Source: Siderastrea radians (Eukaryota > Cnidaria > Anthozoa > Scleractinia > Rhizangiidae). Taken from it: a stretch of DNA of 64,000 bases. The notes under the pieces were generated by a model that was given only the letters and a program-made list of their open reading frames with translations, did not search any database and was not told the DNA's origin. Positions 32,032-42,489 of this stretch are shown here, one piece after another (the stretch's first letter is position 1; every line of letters starts with the position of its first letter). The translations under genes were made by a program, and so were the position numbers. Location of the stretch: the NCBI GenBank assembly GCA_964017195.1, contig OZ024888.1, positions 13,848,701-13,912,700 on the forward strand, read 5' to 3'.

Positions 32032-33349
32032 GGGGCTGGTCGTTTATTACCTGTGAGGGGTCCCGGCCATTTTGAGAAAGCTTAGAAGGTTTTCAAACTC
32101 ACCCCCCACTCCATCCTAGTTTTTTAGATATGACCCCCCATAAAGTTTAAATATTGTGAAAATGACCCCCCAACCGGTTGTTGTGGAAACTATGAATATT
32201 CTAGCTACAAATCGTGCCGCCTTCATTTACTTCATTGAAAGAACTAAGGTACCAGAGAAGGCATTACTTGTCTCAGTGGACCTCACGAGCCTTTATACAA
32301 ATATACCACAAGAAGAGGGGATCCAAACCGTATTCAAAGCATACGCCTCTTTTTATCACAATAAAATTCCCATCCCACGCTACTACTAGAACGAGCGCTA
32401 AGGCTTATCCTACAGGAAAATTCCTTCCAATTTAATGGAAAAACCTATCTACATACACACGGAACCACCATGGGTACTAAAATGGCAGTTGCCTTTGCCA
32501 ACATTATGGCGAAAGTTGAAACAGACATCCTTAGCCAAAGTGCAATAAAACTGCTCATTTGGAAACATTTCATAGATTACATTTTTTCACTCTGGAACGT
32601 TAGCAGAGATGTCAAATTTACGGCTGAAAAACGACGTTCTTGGATACTACTGTATACAAAGGCAAGAGATTCAAAAAAGCCGCAGTACTTGATGTACGCA
32701 CGCATTTCAAACCCACTGAAACATTTCACATTTTTCCCCATGCCACCCACCCCATGTCAAAAGAGGTTTCATTAAAGGGGAAGCTTTGAGACTATTGAGA
32801 ACAAACTCTTCTAAGACATTATTTGAAGAGATGATCAACAACTACAAAAAACAATTCCAAGAAAATGGTTACCGAGAAAGTTTTATACAAAATACACTTT
32901 CAGAAGTAAACTTTGAAGACAGAAAGCTAGCCCTCCAACAAAAACGCAGGGAAAATAAACGAATCTTGCCTTCTGTAAAGCAATATCAACCATCAGTGCC
33001 CAATTTGGAACAGATCATCATGAAGAGATGGCATTTGATTAAAAAACAACCATTACTCAACGAAATCTTCAAGGAACCGTCATTAATATCACATAAGAAA
33101 GGACGGTCCTTAAAAGATATACTTGTGAGAGCAAAGTTATGAGACGAGTCTGGGGGTCGTGCAGGCCTGTCACTACCATTTTACACATTTGTTTAAATAC
33201 CACTTTCATAAGAGTTAAATGACCCCCCGAGTAACGCTCCCCTTATCTGAAAATGATCCCCCCTACAAAAAAATCAAGATTTTGGAAATGACCCCCCAGC
33301 AAAATGGCCGGCCCCCAATCACAGGTAATAATTATTAACGACCAGCCCC
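32032..33349. mobile_element. TIR element carrying a Penelope fragment
   Basis: The left end GGGGCTGGTCGTTTATTACC and right end GTTAACGACCAGCCCC-type inverted sequence (33336-33349) are flanked by ATA on both sides. Inside both tips are GACCCCCC-rich blocks. A Penelope RT fragment occupies about 32190-33145. The related sequence TAATAAGAGATTTATCTGAT at 42124 shows the site without it. Confidence 0.65.
32190..33142 (+). pseudogene. Penelope-like RT fragment, multiple frameshifts
   Basis: Three frames in series. 32156-32389 carries VPEKALLVSVDLTSLYTNIP with the first catalytic Asp. 32470-32775 carries MGTKMAVAFANIMAKVETDI and a damaged FIDYIFSLW box (normally YIDDIF, second Asp changed). 32786-33142 carries LRTNSSKTLFEE, SEVNFEDRKLALQQK and KGRSLKDILVRAKL, the end of the RT region in this subfamily. 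No GIY-YIG domain follows. It is a closer relative of 13565-14130 than of 7844-9574. Confidence 0.8.
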
Positions 33350-33784
33350 ATAAATCTCTTATTACATGTTTTGGTATTAAGTTTCGCTGTACGTTTTTAC
33401 TCATTGTTTGTATTTTGACTTGCCCTGTGGGCTCGTCAAAATACATCACAACTCATAAAACTATACGGCGATACTTTACACAGAAACCTCTAATAAGATA
33501 ATTTATATATAGTTGGAAACAGATATTTAACACAATCTACAAAATGACTGCTGACAACACGTTAAGAGAATTTGGTTTCAAAATTCTTCATAAAATTTAA
33601 GTAACTAACAATGAGCTCAAGAGATTCAAATCAGAAATGATGACATTTGTGCTCAGCATAAAAATTCTGACTCACTGGAATGCACCTTTTTAGAATGTCC
33701 TATAAATGTTAAATTCTATTATGGCAAGCCGATTGTAGCAAAATTCAAAAATGATTTCTTAACCATTCAATCTTTGTTTTAAAG

Positions 33785-34012
33785 ACAATTCAGTGCATAT
33801 TTTAGACAATTCAATGAGTGCTTCATTCAATTCAATGCATATTCAATTCAATGCTTCATTCAATTCAATGCATATATTCAATTCAATGCTCCATTCAATT
33901 CAATGCCGATTCAATTCAATGCCCCCATTCAATTATATATATTCAATGCATATTCAATTCAATGTCCCATTCAATTCAATGCTTCATTCAATTAAGCTCC
34001 ATTCAATTCAAT
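33785..34012. repeat. ATTCAATTCAATGCAT tandem array, left arm
   Basis: Irregular tandem repeats of 14-22 bp built from TTCAATTCAATG followed by CATA, CTTC or CCCC. The mirror-image array is at 35383-35640 in the other arm. Confidence 0.9.
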
Positions 34013-34148
34013 GGTTGACCAGGTCTCTCTCTCTCCAGAACAAATCTCAGAGAATCTGGGAACGAGAATGTAAATAATGTTCGACGCCATATTGAAATAG
34101 GAAAGTACTGTAGAAAGTAGTTGCTTTGTATGCTAAATCGGAGGGATA

Positions 34149-34247
34149 ATGGAATCAGATAATGAGTCGTTCAATTTAGAAGACCTACCGATGTTTCTAA
34201 ATTCTGTGTTGGAAAAAGCACAGTTGATATGCCGTGAAGAAACGTAG
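34149..34247 (+). CDS. Short ORF in left arm of foldback 1
   Basis: Thirty-two codons starting MESDNESFNLEDLPMFLNSV. The right arm holds a homologous, partly broken copy (minus strand, about 35244-35160) in which the frame past this stop stays open, because the left copy lost one A near 34241. The central region (34640-34772) has a second open stretch, preceded by a TTTTGCGTAG acceptor-like site, reading LRLEVEAKLFYEQRILDM and a coiled-coil-like tail. A two-exon gene or captured fragment is conceivable. Product unknown. Confidence 0.3.
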   Translation: MESDNESFNLEDLPMFLNSVLEKAQLICREET

Positions 34248-34949
34248 ATTTGGGCGCAGTGGAAACCCGTCAGTCTAAAAATATAAAACAGAGACTACGG
34301 ACTGCAGACTGCATACCAGGGGTACAATGCAGACTAGGGGTAAAATGCAGAATGAAGACCATAGAGTGCAGTGCCACTGCAGACCAGGGGAAAAATGAGA
34401 GAAAAGACAGCCGGAAATACGTCTGTGTTCATAGACGTTCATAGAAATTATTAAAAACTATTTAATGTTGTCGAAATGTTTGCGTTTGACTTTTACCTCA
34501 GCTAGTTCGCAAATAAAGTTCATTTGTAAAAAAGCGATCTCTTGGTACACTACTGGTTCTGATTAATGAGATATTTAGCTTACATTTATTCCCGTCCGAG
34601 CTGATTCGCTTATTATAACACAGGTTGTTTTGCGTAGTCCGATCAAATTGTAATCTACGGCTTGAAGTTGAAGCAAAACTGTTTTATGAACAACGTATTC
34701 TGGACATGCAATCCTTGGTGGAAAAACTGTTCTTGACTACTTCTCAATTAGCAAACAAACTTTCCGATTAGGAAGCGAAAAAATTGCAAACATTTTGACG
34801 ATTTTAAATAAATTTTAATGATTTCTATGAACTTCTACGAACGCAGACGTATTTCCGGCTGCCTTTTCTCTCATTTCCCCCTGGTCTGCACTGCAGTCTG
34901 TGGTCTTCATAATTTCTGCATTTTACCCCTAGTCTTCATTTCACCCTTA

Positions 34950-35063
34950 GGCGCCGTTTACATGACTTATTTCATCCCGGCATGAGTTTCAACCCAGGAT
35001 GACTTGCATCTCATCCCGGGTTGAAACTTATCCTGGGATGAAATAACCCATGTAAACGGGGCC
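34950..35063. mobile_element. Small foldback MITE in right arm of element 1
   Basis: GGCGCCGTTTACATG and CATGTAAACGGGGCC tips enclose TTTCATCCCGG and CCCGGGTTGAAA stems. The other arm of foldback 1 lacks it, so it inserted after the palindrome formed. Same design as 12718-12806. Confidence 0.7.
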
Positions 35064-35382
35064 TATTAGTCAGCAGGCTGCATTTTACCCTCAGTCTATT
35101 TTTTACCCCTGGTATTGTTTTTCATTGACCAGTTTCCACTGTGCTCAAAATCTACGTTTTCTTCATGGCAAATTAACTGTGTTTTTTTCAACACAGAACT
35201 CAAAACATCGGTAGGTCTTTTAAATTGAACGACTCATCGGATTCCATCATCCCTCCGATTTAACGGAATTAGCATACAAAAAGCAACTGCTTTCTACAGT
35301 ACTTCCCTATTTCAATTTCATTATATGTACTCGTTCCCAGATTCTCTGAGGTTTGTTCTAAAGAGAAAGACCTGGTCAACCA

Positions 35383-35640
35383 TTGAATTGAATGGAGCAT
35401 TGAATTGAATATGCATTGAATTGAACACGCATTGAGTTGAATATGCATTGAATTGAATGAAGCATAGAATTGAATATGCATTGAATTGAATATGCATTGA
35501 ATTGAATATGCATTGAATTGAATGAAACATTGAATTGAATATGTATTGAATTGAATGAAGCATTGAATTGAATATGCATTGAATTGAATATGTATTGAAT
35601 TGAACTGAACATTGTATTGAATTGTCTGAAATATGCATTA
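35383..35640. repeat. Inverted ATTCAATTCAATGCAT array, right arm
   Basis: Reverse-complement counterpart of 33785-34012, seen here as TGAATTGAATATGCATTGAA units. Confidence 0.9.
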
Positions 35641-35788
35641 AATTGTCTTTAAAACAAAGATTGAATGGTTAAGAAATCATTTTTTAATTTTGCTATGATC
35701 GGCTTGCCATATATATTCTATCAGGAAATTTTATCATAGTTTAATGCAATCAATCAACCTCGTCCCCAGGGTCTTCTCGCTTTTCAAA

Positions 35789-35917
35789 ATGGCAGCGGCT
35801 CAGGAGAAGACCCTGGCACACAGCAGATCACGTGTCTCCAACGAGGATGGAGATGTATTCAAAATGGCGGCTACGGCGAAAAGGGTGAGAAGAACTGGGT
35901 ACGAGATGCTAAGGTGA
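35789..35917 (+). CDS. 42-codon ORF, left arm of foldback 2
   Basis: ATG in AAAATGG context opens MAAAQEKTLAHSRSRVSNED and closes at TGA, the same length as its inverted partner at 38827-38955. The TGA overlaps AAG|GTGAAG, a fair splice donor, so the ORF may be a first exon that splices on. A second open frame (35914-36276) follows. Protein family not recognised. Identical length in both arms may reflect recent arm homogenisation rather than selection. Confidence 0.35.
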   Translation: MAAAQEKTLAHSRSRVSNEDGDVFKMAATAKRVRRTGYEMLR

Positions 35918-36290
35918 AGATAAACAAATGGCGGAAAAAGCTGAAGTTCAGTTCAAGAAAAACTAGGAAAAACAGACACGTTTTGCACGTAAGAGTCTTA
36001 GGAATACGGCAAAGTGTTAGAGGTCTTGTTTTTGCTGTTCATTGTTTCTTTTTTGTAATTTTAAAGTTAAGAATAATGGGTTTGAGCGTACTCGACTGCC
36101 GAACTCCGTACCGCCAGTTGATTCAATGTTGCTCAAATGAACATATTATATTTTTGATTCATGAGGCTTTAGGCAATAAATTGTCTTATCGTTACATTGT
36201 TACAAATCCGTCCTTCTTAAATATTGTTAGAAATCCGTCCTTCTTAAAATTATATGCTTCATCTTTAGACTTTTAAAGTATATCAGGCTC

Positions 36291-36376
36291 AGTTTTATTT
36301 AAGGCCTAAGCTCACTCCATAAGATTTATAGCTTAGAATATAACTCTTATGGAGTGAGCTTAGCCTTAAATAAAAC
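36291..36376. repeat. Hairpin in left arm of foldback 2
   Basis: TTTATTTAAGGCCTAAGCTC and ACTCCATAAG pair with CTTATGGAGT and GAGCTTAGCCTTAAATAAA. Only half of the hairpin is present in the right arm (38400-38425), so either a local insertion or a loss distinguishes the arms. Confidence 0.7.
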
Positions 36377-36829
36377 TAGTGCTACAAAATATTTGTTCTA
36401 CGTGGCTTACATCTCTGTGAGTTCAGTGGAAATGACTCATTTATGGAAATGACTCATCAATTTTTGATCTGGCATATTCCAGGTGCTGCTTTGGAGGCAG
36501 TGATAATCATTTTGACTTTTTTGAATTTATTTTTGCCCATTCTTTGCGCTACAGTTTTGCTTGTACAGTTGTAGATCTCCAGGGCTTTGTCACTTTCAAT
36601 ATTGTTTTCTACACTTTAGCTTCAGTGAGTCACATTAAACACTAGAACTGAGGAGATTGTGAGACTGTAAACAATGGAAAAATAAAGCATTTTAACAGTT
36701 CTGGGGATAATATTCCCAGCTTTGAAAAAATTTTCTGCTTAACAACTTCAATCAATTGAGTAACCTGCAGCTGGGTGAAGTTTGAAAGTGTTTCAAAAAT
36801 AGAAATGGGAAAGAAAGGATTAAACTCAC

Positions 36830-37240
36830 CTGAGGGAGTAATACACAAGTGATGGAATAGTACACAACTGATGGAATTATCATCCAACTGACTGAGTGTA
36901 ACACAACTGACCGAGTCTGAGACAACTGACTGGGTAATACACAACTGATCGAGTATTACAACTGACAGAGAAGTACACAACTGACCGAGTAATGCACAAC
37001 TGATGGGGAAGTACACAACTGACCGAGTAATACATAACTGACAGCGTTATCATGCAACCCACTGAATGACACAGAACTGGCAGAAAAATGCACAACTGAC
37101 CAAGTGATGCACAACTTCCAACTGCAACTTGCAACATGCAACTGACAGAAAGGTTACACAAGTGACCAAGTAATGCACAACTGACGGGGTAATACACAAC
37201 TGATAGAATTATCGTACAACTGACCGAGTGATACACACAG
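36830..37240. repeat. Minisatellite at centre of foldback 2
   Basis: About 20 imperfect units of roughly 20 bp around ACACAACTGACCGAGTAAT, with variants such as GATGG, GACAG and GGTAAT. It lies on the left-hand side of the unpaired centre only. Confidence 0.85.
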
Positions 37241-38341
37241 GACCTTTGCATCAAATTCCCTACTCCTCGGGCAAGGAAAATACATGTAGCCAAATGTCTG
37301 AGGTATGCCTATAGGGGAGAGGGGGATGTTGAAGATTCAAATTGATTAGCACATAACCTTAACTTACAAATCCCACTTTTTAGGATGACTCGTTATTTCT
37401 TTCAACCTCTGTTGTAACTTTTAGTGGATTTTTGTGGTGTTCTAATTGGATCTGCAAACCCTTTTTATTTGGCTTAGATTGACATGAGAATAGTTTTAAA
37501 GTAGAGACATGAGATGGGAAATCATTTTAAGAGACCATCAAAAACTGATATCCACATAAGAGCACCCCAGGTTGAAAGCAGTCAATTATGATATTCCTTT
37601 CCTTGTTCTTAACTTTAAGCCCCGATATCAACAAACATGTTCTCCTCACTATTCTCCGTAAATGTCTTATGGTACTACTTGAGAGAATTCACATAAACAT
37701 CCAGACATTTTATTTTTGGTGATCATTTCCTTTATTCTCAGGGCCTGAATGTTTGAACAAGTAGTGATATTGTAAGGAGAAATTAGATGTTTGTTTGTCA
37801 CTACTGGGGCTTAAAGGCCTAACTACAATTTCCAATTTCAAAACTTCATGAAATCTTTTTCTCTCCTTTTTTTTTCCTGAAATCCTCTCTTTCCCATTGA
37901 TTTAAATTTTTCAAACACTTTCAAACTACACCCAGATAACTCAATTGATTGAAGTTGTTAAGCAGAAAATTTTTCAAACCTGGGAATATTATCCCTAGAA
38001 CTGGTCTAACATGCAAAGAGGACTTTATCTATCCACTGTTAAAATTCTTTGTTTCTCCATTATTTACAGTCTCACAATCTCCTCAGTTCTAGTATTTAAT
38101 GAGACTTACTGAAACTAAAGTGTAGAAAACAATATTGAAAGCGACAAAACCTGGAGACCTTCAACTGTACAAGCAAAACTGTAGCACAAGGAATGGGCAC
38201 AAATAAATTCAAGAAAGCCAAAATGATTATCACTGCCTCCAAAGCAGCACCTGGAATATGCCAGATCAAAACTTAGTTTAACCAGTCCATACAACACTGC
38301 TCTTTTCCCATTCCCTTGCACTTCGTTAAATCGAGGTTGCA

Positions 38342-38394
38342 CTGTAAATAAGCTTAAATAAATAAGTAAGTAAATAAATAAATAAATGAGTCAT
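38342..38394. repeat. (TAAA)n microsatellite
   Basis: TAAATAAA-type tetranucleotide repeat with TAAG variants, in the right arm of foldback 2. Confidence 0.85.
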
Positions 38395-38826
38395 TTTCTA
38401 TTAAAGGCCTAAGCTCACTCCATAATATTTATATTTCAAGCTTAATCTGAGCCTGATATATTCGAAAAGTCTTAAGCTGGAGCATGTAATGTTAAGAAGG
38501 ACGAATTTATAACAATATTTAAGAAGGACAGATTTGTAACAATGTAACGATAAGACAATTTATTGCCTAAAGCCTCATGAAACAAAAATATAATATGTTC
38601 ACTTGAGCAACATTGAATCAAAAATTATAGTGGTACGGAGTTCCGCAGTAGAGTACGCTCAAACCCATTACTCCTAACTTTAAAATAACAAAAAAGAAAC
38701 AATGAACAGCAAAAACAAGACCTCTAACACTTTGCCGTATTCCTAAGACTCTTACATGCAAAACGTGTCTGTTTTTCCTAGTTTTTCTTGAACTGAACTT
38801 CAGCTTTTTCCGCCATTTGTTTATCT

Positions 38827-38955
38827 TCACCTTAGCATCTCGTACCCAGTTCTTCTCACCCTTTTCGCCGTAGCCGCCATTTTGAATACATCTCCATCCT
38901 CGTTGGAGACACATGATCTGCTGTGTGCCAGGGTCTTCTCCCGAGCCGCCACCAT
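38827..38955 (-). CDS. 42-codon ORF, right arm of foldback 2
   Basis: Inverted partner of 35789-35917, starting MVAAREKTLAHSRSCVSNED, with the same stop and the same GTGAAG donor-like site. Differences between the two copies are few and in-frame. See the partner for interpretation. Confidence 0.35.
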   Translation of the reverse strand: MVAAREKTLAHSRSCVSNEDGDVFKMAATAKRVRRTGYEMLR

Positions 38956-38998
38956 TTTGAAAAGCGAGGAGGCCCTGGGGACGAGGTTGGCAATCAAT

Positions 38999-40079
38999 AA
39001 AACATTCATACATATTTTGTCAACTGAGCAATTTCTATTAATTTTGAGAACAACCCCCTCTTTCTATAAACGACAACCTTAGACACCAACTAGATCTACT
39101 CATCTTGGTAATAAAAAAGCAAATATATAGTTGTAAAAGTAGTGAGATACATCCTGGATGTTCTCAATTTATAAAAAAATTAAAAATTCAATGGAAAATT
39201 GAGATTTCAACTTAAAACCGATCTCTCCTTTTTTGATATAATTGTCTATAAACCCTCTCATATTTTGTCCCCTTTTGTTTGTTTCTTCTCGTTATTATTT
39301 TTTATAAGTAATATTATTGGAAGCACAATTGTGTCAATACCATAATGTAATATTGTAAGTGGCATTGGGTAAAACTACTGTCAGAAAAAATAATAAGTCA
39401 ATACATTGCAATGTAAGATTTTTAAGTAACACTAATGTACGTAAATATTATATTGTGCTGTAGGTAGGTAATTCTCTTTTGTATTGAAAGTTGTAATTAA
39501 TTTTGTAGTTGTAAACCTTGCAAGTTGTGCACTGTTGTTTGTATCTTTTCCTTTTGTATTTTGTTGATGTTGTTGTCACTGTTGCTGTGTGATTGCAAAT
39601 AAAATTAAGATAAAAAATTAAAAAGAATTCTCACATAATACACCAAGTTCACTGCAAGATCTGTGAATCAAAGACAAATTATGGGCTTTTCCAGTATTTT
39701 TCATCTAACACTCTTCTCATTTAATTATTGAACATTATATTTTCATTGTGAATGTGTCATCTCATGGATCAAAGCCCATCTACAATACTGTTGTTTGTGA
39801 AAGTAGTTCTGTTGTGTACACACTTGCCTAACAACAACAAACATAACATCACCTGACAACTCATGCACTTGAGCTCACATTCCAAGATCTGGCAAAGCTG
39901 GTGTCTATTTTGAATGTCACCAATAAGGACTCTTCATGATGATGCTTACAAGGATTCTCAAAGTGGTGCTTGGGAGAGATGAGTAGCCTTATTCTAATAT
40001 CACTGACACACTTTGTGGCGCTTATATAAAATACAAAAACTGCACCCACTGAGAAACTCTGTCATGAAAGGAAAAAGAA
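38999..40079. other. Gene-less A+T-rich stretch
   Basis: No gene or element recognised. A polyadenylation-like AATAAAATTAAG sequence near 39598 follows T-rich sequence but no ORF leads into it. Confidence 0.4.
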
Positions 40080-40605
40080 CTTATTCGCTATTGGAGTTTG
40101 ATAGTTCATTCGATCCCCGATCCTCGATTCCTGATGATCCTCCATCCTGTATCCTGATTTTCCAAGAAGTTATGTGCCCGAGTATTCGCAAGTTGTTGCT
40201 TCAGTCGATCGTCCGAAATGATTCGCTCGTCATAATTCTCCCAAAGTCAAAAATGGAGAAGGAAGACAATAGTTACTCATAAAACTCATTTATGGGCGAA
40301 TATCTTGCCTGATCATAAGTGATCGAATCATCCCCGCGCGATATGATGATTCAAACAACTTCAAGTTGGCTAGTGACCTTCAGTGTTTTTGCCGACAGTG
40401 GGAGAGATGTTGGTGTCGTTCATACATTCAGATCGTTATAACATCTTCTAAACACTTCCTTATGAAGTTCTGCTTACCTGGACTTTGCAAAACAGTCAAT
40501 AAAGTGAGCTGCAAACTCTTCCAACCACGATCTGTGGGAGATGAAAGCAGTGAGTGGACGCAAATTAGTGCCAAGTCCTTTCGCAGAATAGGAAATTAAC
40601 CCGAG
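40080..40605. repeat. Dispersed repeat, second long copy
   Basis: Same-orientation relative of 4690-5240. On the minus strand 40475-40530 could be an exon: CATCTCCCACAG acceptor-like, then an open stretch reading RSWLEEFAAHFIDCFAKS, then CAG|GTAAGC. The 4.8-5.2 kb copy keeps GTAAGC but has a damaged acceptor region. No product recognised. Confidence 0.6.
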
Positions 40606-41704
40606 CAGGGTGGGGTGGGGTAATAGCCGGTGTGTGCGGCCGCAAAGGGTATGGTTTTCGAGCCGTGTTGGTTTGAAAGAGGGTATAGCCTTTGACCATG
40701 TTGGTCTGAAACAGGGCAAGGTTTGTGCGATGTGATCTGAGTTGGGCATTTTTTTTCAGAAGCTATTTTTTTATCTCGAGGTGCGACCAGTCAGTAAGGT
40801 GTGACGGATTATGCCAACATAAATTCATTATAATAATGTTGGCACAATAGTCATACTTTGCAGCATAGTTCTGTTATTTTGCAGTTCTGGTTGAAGTGAA
40901 AACCTTTGAATTGCCATAACTGTAATAATTTATAGATTTAGCCAAGCCCCTGAAAGCGGAGCTCCACTTTTTTAATTCGTTGGTACTTATTAATTTCAGA
41001 AAATGCTCTTGTTGAATACAAGAATGGCATTAGCCCCTGCTGTTGTTCTCTGGCTTCCTTACCTAAAGGTGCAGAATATCTTACAGTCGTTCGCCCAAGA
41101 TACGCCCCTTAGTCTGTGAAGCGAAAGACGCGACGAGTATTTGTATTGCCAAGCGAAAACAAGAGGACTCGGGTAAGTGACCGCGAAAAAAAGAAGAACA
41201 CGAAAGGAGAAAATATTGGGCCACGAATGAGACTTTGCCGTATCCACAGCTTTTAGGGTACACAGCGTTTAAAAGCAGATTGAATTGAGTTCTTATGTCT
41301 ACTTTTGAACAATGAATTTAAAATAGAACTTAATTTTTTATTCAGAGGATGAAGGTTATTTTTTTTAATTGTTTCTTTATCGTTGCTGTGAAATTCAACT
41401 TTCTTACTGGTCGTGAAGGCGTAGGTAAAAAGAAAAATTCTTCCCTGACATGGAATCGATCTCGGATTATTTGCTTCTTGAGCGATTGTACTTCCTCTGA
41501 GTTACGGTGACATCGGTAGCTAGTGGCGGGTTAATTTTTATATTTATATGTTTTTACGTGTCAAAAGCGACTCTCCGACATAAACACCGGTCTTTTTCTT
41601 GGGAAAATGTGTTCGGACCGCCGCAAAAACCATTATTGTGGGCAGAGAAAACCGGAAGGCACCAGCTCAGTGCTATGTTTAACCGGCCAAATACTGCGAA
41701 TTCA
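40606..41704. other. Gene-less stretch with GGGTATG-type repeat
   Basis: 40610-40770 is the repeat described at 22380-23494. The rest (40770-41704) shows only a small ATAAATTCATTATAATAATG inverted motif at 40820-40845. No gene seen. Confidence 0.4.
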
Positions 41705-42345
41705 AGCAAATTCAGTAACTTGAAATGAAACTACAAGTGTAACAGGATGAGCGCGCACACGGTACTGTACAATAACCAACTGCGCAATATTTAACAATTA
41801 TCGTGCGAAATCGCGCGGAATATCACCTGATACTTAGCCGACGAGGCCGTAGGCAGGAAAAATCTGCTGTGCACTTCCAAATATGGTCATTTAGGTATAT
41901 CGCAGGATATCTGTGATGTACGGATGAGGGCTTCCTTACCATATATGGGCATAGTGACAATTTGTTGAATAATAACTTGGAATACTTGTACTCGTTTCGC
42001 GCGCTTTCTGTACAATAACTAAATAAATACAGTTGGATAATAGATATTAAAGGTTTCGGTGTGAAGTATCGCTGTATATATACGAGTGGAAATATACGGC
42101 GATACTTCACACCGAAACCTTTAATAAGAGATTTATCTGATCCAACTTAACCTTTTTCAACCTTTTTCAGTAATTTGAAAGAAAACTACAAGTGTAACAC
42201 GAAGAGCGCGCCACGGTACTGTACAATAACCAACCGTACAATATCGTGGGGTATTTGTACTTGTTTCGCACGCTTTCTGTACAATAGCTAATACAGTTGG
42301 ATAATAAGAAGGGGCTACGATCCCCCCCGGGGTGGGGGGTGCTAC
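41705..42345. mobile_element. Repeat pair around an 85 bp hairpin
   Basis: Blocks 41705-41790 and 42165-42250 are direct repeats (AACTACAAGTGTAACA, GAGCGCGC, ACGGTACTGTACAATAACCA). Blocks near 42005-42040 and 42290-42310 share ACAGTTGGATAATA. Between them 42042-42125 is a near-perfect hairpin with TATTAAAGGTTTCGGTGTGA and TCACACCGAAACCTTTAATA arms. An inverted relative forms the outer element at 31870-33515. Confidence 0.65.
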
Positions 42346-42489
42346 CATATATAACCTATACAGGTATGTTCTGCTGTGATGGGTATGGTCTTCAAGCAGT
42401 TTAGTCTGGGATAGGGTTTACAAATCAGGGAGTTTTGTTCTAGAATAGAGTACCAATTACCGGGAAACTAGGTGGTGTGAAAATCTTTA
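42345..42489. repeat. GGGTATG-type dispersed repeat, left half
   Basis: Left part of a repeat (GTCTGGGATAGGG, TTCTAGAATAGAG) that resumes at 43146, interrupted by the TTA-flanked element. Related to 22380 and 40610. Confidence 0.45.

Larger units (their letters stand above)
31870..33515. mobile_element. Outer element of a three-level nest
   Basis: The left part (31870-32031) is an inverted relative of 42165-42310, with ATTATCCAACTG, GTACAATAACCAAC-type and TGTTACACTTGTAGTTTTC landmarks. The right part starts AAATCTCTTATTA at 33353 and matches the same family near 42130. A TIR element (32032-33349) flanked by ATA splits it. Outer ends are approximate. Confidence 0.5.
33720..35712. mobile_element. 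Foldback element 1 (arms about 750-900 bp)
   Basis: A nearly 2 kb palindrome. The tips TATGGCAAGCCGATTGTAGC and GCTATGATCGGCTTGCCATA are followed in both arms by an ATTCAATTCAATGCAT array, GGTTGACCAGGTCT, TCGGAGGGAT, a short ORF, and CGGAAATACGTCTG near the centre. The unpaired centre is about 34465-34790. Flanks AAATTCTAT (33711-33719) and ATATTCTAT (35713-35721) form a 9-bp target duplication with one mismatch. The right arm has a later 114 bp insertion (34950-35063). Repeat-bearing long arms and 9-bp duplications are features of Foldback/Mutator-like elements. Confidence 0.8.
35755..38989. mobile_element. Foldback element 2, perfect 9-bp target duplication
   Basis: A 3235 bp palindrome flanked by identical GCAATCAAT (35746-35754 and 38990-38998). 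Tips CAACCTCGTCCCCAGG and CCTGGGGACGAGGTTG. The arms (35755-36810 and 37880-38989) are strongly alike throughout, including a 42-codon ORF, GGAATACGGCAAAGTGTTAG, AAGCTCACTCCATAA, CTGGCATATTCCAGGTGCTG-like sequence and ACTCAATTGATTGAAGTTG. The centre holds a minisatellite at 36830-37240. Long inverted arms, internal repeats and a 9-bp duplication again fit the Foldback/Mutator type. No transposase seen. Confidence 0.88.

Noticed and set aside
33793..35638. ORFs rich in FNSMHIQ and SIQC repeats
   Set aside because: Products of the ATTCAATTCAATG tandem arrays in the foldback arms, open by repeat composition.
33785..37240. CRISPR-like array
   Set aside because: The repeats are contiguous or irregular with no unique spacers of constant length, and the sequence is eukaryotic.
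36642..37293. Repetitive ORFs with QLC and SVV motifs
   Set aside because: They translate the 20-bp minisatellite at the centre of foldback 2.
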